Origin: Syntrophomonadaceae bacterium
Lineage (GTDB): Bacteria > Bacillota > Dethiobacteria > DTU022
Assembly: GCA_007126465.1 (NCBI GenBank)
Contig: SLBE01000171.1
Span: forward strand, 1 to 16,839
Length of the DNA: 16,839 nt
Direction: 5' to 3'
The stretch's first letter is position 1. Every line of letters starts with the position of its first letter. A program made the position numbers and the translations under genes. The notes under the pieces were generated by a model that saw only the letters and a program-made list of their open reading frames with translations, was not told the DNA's origin and searched no databases. This document shows positions 14,569 to 16,839 of this stretch, in pieces.

Positions 14569-15780
14569 ATGGAAGTATATGTAGCCAGGCAGCCGATTTT
14601 TGACCGCCGACAGAAAGTGGTTGCTTATGAATTGCTCTATCGGACCAGTGAAGAGAACTATAACCCTGAGAAAGACGGTAACCTGGCTACTTCAGAAGTA
14701 ATATCCAGTAGTTTCCTTAATATTGGTCTTGATAGATTAACCAGGAGAAAGAAAGCTTTTATTAATTTTACCAGGGAACTGCTGCGAGAAGAAACTGCAC
14801 TGCTATTACCGAGGGAGTTAGTTGCTATAGAAATAACTGAAAATGTTGAAGCGGACCAGGAGATGGTGAGCGTATGTGAAAAAATTAATCGTGCTGGATA
14901 TACCCTGGTTCTTGATGATTTCAATATGACTTCAAAATGTATGTCCTTGCTTGATATTGTTGAAATTGTCAAGGTGGATTACCAGCAAACCGGTGCTGAG
15001 GAAAGATCAGAGATCGTTAATTTTCTGCAGAAGAAAAAGAAAAAATTGGTTGCTGAAAAAGTCGAAACCGTCCATGAATATGGTGAGGCCATGTCTGCCG
15101 GTTATGATTACTTTCAGGGGTTTTTCTTCTGTGAACCTTCTATCATAATAGGGAAAGAAATTCCCAGTACAAAAATTCAAAACCTGAGGCTGCTGCAGGA
15201 GATTTATAAACCTGAAATGGACTTTGACCAGGTTGAAAATCTAATAAAGCAGGACCCTTCATTGTCTTATAAGCTCTTACGCTTTATAAACTCTGTGGCT
15301 TTCCCCTTGCGTTTTCCGATTCGCTCCATCCGCCAGGCGATGGCTTTGCTTGGCCAAAAAGAAATGATAAAATGGGTTTCCCTGGTTGCCCTCCGTAATT
15401 TTGGTTTTGATAAGCCTGATGAGCTAATCGTTACAGCCGTATCAAGGGGTAAGTTTTGTGAATTAATGGCCGGTGCAACCAATCTGGAGGATCGTAGTGC
15501 TGATTTATTTCTTACCGGTTTATTTTCACTGCTGGATACTTTTCTTGATCAGTCGATGGAATCAATTCTGGCAGAGCTTCCCCTTGGTGATGAAATTAAG
15601 GCAGCACTTTTAGGTGAGCCGGGGGACTTTAGGCACATCCTGGATATGGTTTTATTATATGAAAAAGGATCCTGGGACAAGGCTTTTGAGATAGCCGCAA
15701 AGAAGTACAACCTCGATGAAGTAGAAATTATGTCCTATTATCTTGAGTCACTCGAACTGGCAGATATGGCCTGGAAATAA
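14569..15780 (+). CDS. EAL-HDOD signalling protein (YuxH-like)
   Basis: 403 residues: an EAL-type domain (about 1-195) followed by an HDOD domain (about 205-400). EAL phosphodiesterases degrade c-di-GMP. Here the signature Glu is in YELLYR, and residues aligning with the catalytic set are visible: E21, R25, N66, E88 (EITE), D116-D117 (DDF), K135 (KVD), E163 (AEKVE) and Q183. The loop after DDF is NMTS in place of the usual GTGYS, and EAL-HDOD proteins are generally thought to be weak or inactive enzymes, so activity is open. HDOD domains lack the HD metal site and act as signalling scaffolds. A related EAL-HDOD protein, CdgJ of Vibrio cholerae, affects motility. Starts with ATG after TTGGAGG; preceded by the 201-bp gap, so it probably has its own transcription start. 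Confidence 0.88.
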   Translation: MEVYVARQPIFDRRQKVVAYELLYRTSEENYNPEKDGNLATSEVISSSFLNIGLDRLTRRKKAFINFTRELLREETALLLPRELVAIEITENVEADQEMVSVCEKINRAGYTLVLDDFNMTSKCMSLLDIVEIVKVDYQQTGAEERSEIVNFLQKKKKKLVAEKVETVHEYGEAMSAGYDYFQGFFFCEPSIIIGKEIPSTKIQNLRLLQEIYKPEMDFDQVENLIKQDPSLSYKLLRFINSVAFPLRFPIRSIRQAMALLGQKEMIKWVSLVALRNFGFDKPDELIVTAVSRGKFCELMAGATNLEDRSADLFLTGLFSLLDTFLDQSMESILAELPLGDEIKAALLGEPGDFRHILDMVLLYEKGSWDKAFEIAAKKYNLDEVEIMSYYLESLELADMAWK

Positions 15781-15797
15781 GTCCTTCTTTCTTGAAT

Positions 15798-15826
15798 TTG
15801 ACAGGCGGGTATACTCATGGTAGCAT
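15798..15826 (+). promoter_or_regulatory. Predicted sigma-A promoter for the proX-regulator pair
   Basis: Perfect -35 TTGACA (15798-15803), 17-bp spacer, -10 TAGCAT (15821-15826; 4 of 6 matches) preceded by an extended -10 TG (15818-15819). It lies in the 93-bp gap after the EAL-HDOD stop and gives a short leader to the proX Shine-Dalgarno at 15858. It suggests that proX and the downstream gene are transcribed independently of the motility cluster. Confidence 0.5.
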
Positions 15827-15873
15827 TTTGGTGCATAAATTCCCTTAAACAGCAGTGAAAGGAGTTAATTTAA

Positions 15874-16362
15874 TTGGTTTCTGAAAATGAACAGAAGTTA
15901 TACGATCTTTTAGAGCAGCTTGGTGTTTCTTACAAACGATATGAACATCCACCGGTTTATACAGTTGATGAAGCAAAGCAGTACTGGCAGGATATTGAAG
16001 GTGCTCATTCCAAAAACCTGTTTTTGCGTAATAATAAAGGTAACCGCCACTACCTGGTTATACTTGAAGAGTCAAAAAAGGCTGATATTAAGGATTTATC
16101 AGCTAAACTGGCTGCCGGAAAACTGAGTTTTGCTTCGGAAAGGCGCTTGATGGAGCATCTGGGTCTGGAAACCGGTGCAGTTTCACCATTTGGCCTGATT
16201 AATGATGACAAGAATGCTGTGACCGTTGCTATAGATCGTGATCTGAAAAAAGCGGGGACTGTTAACTTTCATCCCAATGTTAATACCGCAACCGTCAGTT
16301 TGTCATTCAGCGACTTTGAGAAGTTCTTACACCATTGTGGTAACGAGTTCATACTTCTTTAA
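15874..16362 (+). CDS. proX: ProX/YbaK-family prolyl-tRNA editing protein (PrdX-like)
   Basis: 162-residue stand-alone editing domain of the YbaK/ProX superfamily, which hydrolyses mischarged tRNA, typically Ala-tRNA(Pro), in trans to prolyl-tRNA synthetase. Family features seen: HPPVYTVDEA (25-34), KNLFLRNNKG (47-56) with the conserved Lys, SFASERRLMEHLGLETGAVSPFGL (84-107) and FHPNVNTATVSL (132-143). The start TTG at 15874 lies 9 nt after AAAGGAG (15858-15864); the ATG at 15888 is out of frame. It is followed after 15 bp by a regulator gene, so the pair is probably one operon. PrdX, a relative, occurs in proline-reductase gene clusters of Clostridia; whether this pair is linked to proline metabolism cannot be told from the window. 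The biochemical family is clear; substrate is inferred. Confidence 0.9.
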   Translation: MVSENEQKLYDLLEQLGVSYKRYEHPPVYTVDEAKQYWQDIEGAHSKNLFLRNNKGNRHYLVILEESKKADIKDLSAKLAAGKLSFASERRLMEHLGLETGAVSPFGLINDDKNAVTVAIDRDLKKAGTVNFHPNVNTATVSLSFSDFEKFLHHCGNEFILL

Positions 16363-16377
16363 GTGGGAGGTCGGCAC

Positions 16378-16839
16378 TTGAAAGAGTTAAAAAGCATTCA
16401 GGGTTTTCTTCAACAGGTGACCGCTGCCTTTGCCGGTGTGGTTGAAATAGAAATTGGCCTTATCAGCAAAGACCTTGAAGTAGTAGCGGGAAGCGGCTAT
16501 TTCGAAAAAGAAGTTGGCGCAAGGTATGGTGAGGGCTGTATGACTCATAAGCTCATTACTTCTGCTAACGAAGAGTCAATCCTGGTTGAAAATACAGCCC
16601 GGGCAGTTTGCTGTATTGATTGTGATTACTCTAATAGTTGCACCGTGCTGGCTTTCCTGATGCAGCCGATTACCTTTAATGAAATGAAAATCGGCACAAT
16701 TTCACTGCTTGCTTTAACAGAACAGCACAGGCGTAAACTGCTAAACCAGTATGATAAAATGCAGAATTTCCTCAATAAGCTCTGCAATATTATTGTTATG
16801 TCCCTGAATGAGAAAAAAATGGAATCCAAGGTTGCCAGC
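16378..16839 (+). CDS. Cysteine-rich N-terminal part of a regulator (possibly sigma-54-dependent, PrdR-like), cut by window end
   Basis: Open frame of 154 codons from a TTG start 8 nt or so after GGGAGG, running off the window without a stop. The visible part looks like a GAF/PAS-type sensory domain (about 5-140): alternating beta segments (VEIEIGLISKDLEVV, MKIGTISLLAL) and a long C-terminal helix (about 121-150) that could lead into another domain. Residues 78-88 hold a Cys cluster, CCIDC-x5-C (C78, C79, C82, C88), with another Cys at 54; these could bind a metal or sense redox. By eye it resembles the N-terminal regions of clostridial sigma-54-dependent activators such as PrdR, which lie near proline-reductase and PrdX genes. 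The AAA+ domain that would prove this is beyond the edge. CDS is secure; the class is tentative. Confidence 0.6.
   Translation, partial: MKELKSIQGFLQQVTAAFAGVVEIEIGLISKDLEVVAGSGYFEKEVGARYGEGCMTHKLITSANEESILVENTARAVCCIDCDYSNSCTVLAFLMQPITFNEMKIGTISLLALTEQHRRKLLNQYDKMQNFLNKLCNIIVMSLNEKKMESKVAS

Noticed and set aside
16626..16829. Minus-strand open frame of 67 codons at the right edge
   Set aside because: It lies wholly within the plus-strand regulator gene, which has a good ribosome site and recognisable domain pattern; the reverse frame resembles no protein I know.

Overview
The window is one gene-dense, all plus-strand stretch of about 16.8 kb. It is dominated by a flagellar and chemotaxis (fla/che) cluster of a Gram-positive, low-to-mid-GC Firmicute, most likely a member of the Clostridia. 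Four things point there: strong AGGAGG-type Shine-Dalgarno sites before almost every gene; frequent TTG starts (sigD, fliY, cheY, cheB, proX and the last gene); a FliY-type CheC/FliN fusion together with CheD, a set typical of Bacillus, Thermotoga and Clostridia; and the order flhG, PilZ, sigD, SwrB-like. I cannot name a species.

Layout. 1-836: 3' part of flhG. 863-1597: PilZ/YcgR-like c-di-GMP receptor. 1613-2368: flagellar sigma factor (SigD/FliA). 2389-2868: SwrB-like membrane protein. 2885-4467: two rod genes (flgF- and flgG-like). 4505-7529: the switch complex, fliM, fliN and a FliY with a duplicated CheC module. 7556-12480: cheA, cheY, cheD, cheB and cheR. 12516-14367: a membrane-anchored AstE/M14-type metallohydrolase, a small FliK/YlqG-like protein and a stand-alone FlhB C-terminal domain (FhlB/YlqH). 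14368-14568: a 201-bp gap with a GC-rich, possibly structured core. 14569-15780: an EAL-HDOD protein. 15781-15873: a gap with a good sigma-A-type promoter. 15874-16362: a ProX/YbaK prolyl-tRNA editing protein. 16378 to the end: the N-terminal part of a cysteine-rich regulator, cut off by the window edge. Genes from flhG to fhlB are separated by short gaps or overlap by 4 to 26 bp, so they look like one or a few co-transcribed units.

How the genes fit together. FlhG sets flagellar number and position. SigD switches on late flagellar genes. FlgF/FlgG build the rod. FliM, FliN and FliY form the C-ring that reads CheY-P. CheA phosphorylates CheY and CheB. CheR, CheB and CheD modify receptors, and FliY should dephosphorylate CheY-P at the motor. 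The PilZ protein (upstream) and the EAL-HDOD protein (downstream) suggest c-di-GMP input to motility. No cheW, receptor or separate cheC is present here.

The most unusual object is the FliY-like protein. It carries two complete tandem CheC-type modules, so four intact ExxN phosphatase centres, before its FliN domain. It lacks the usual N-terminal CheY-binding peptide, while a similar peptide sits on the small FliN just upstream.
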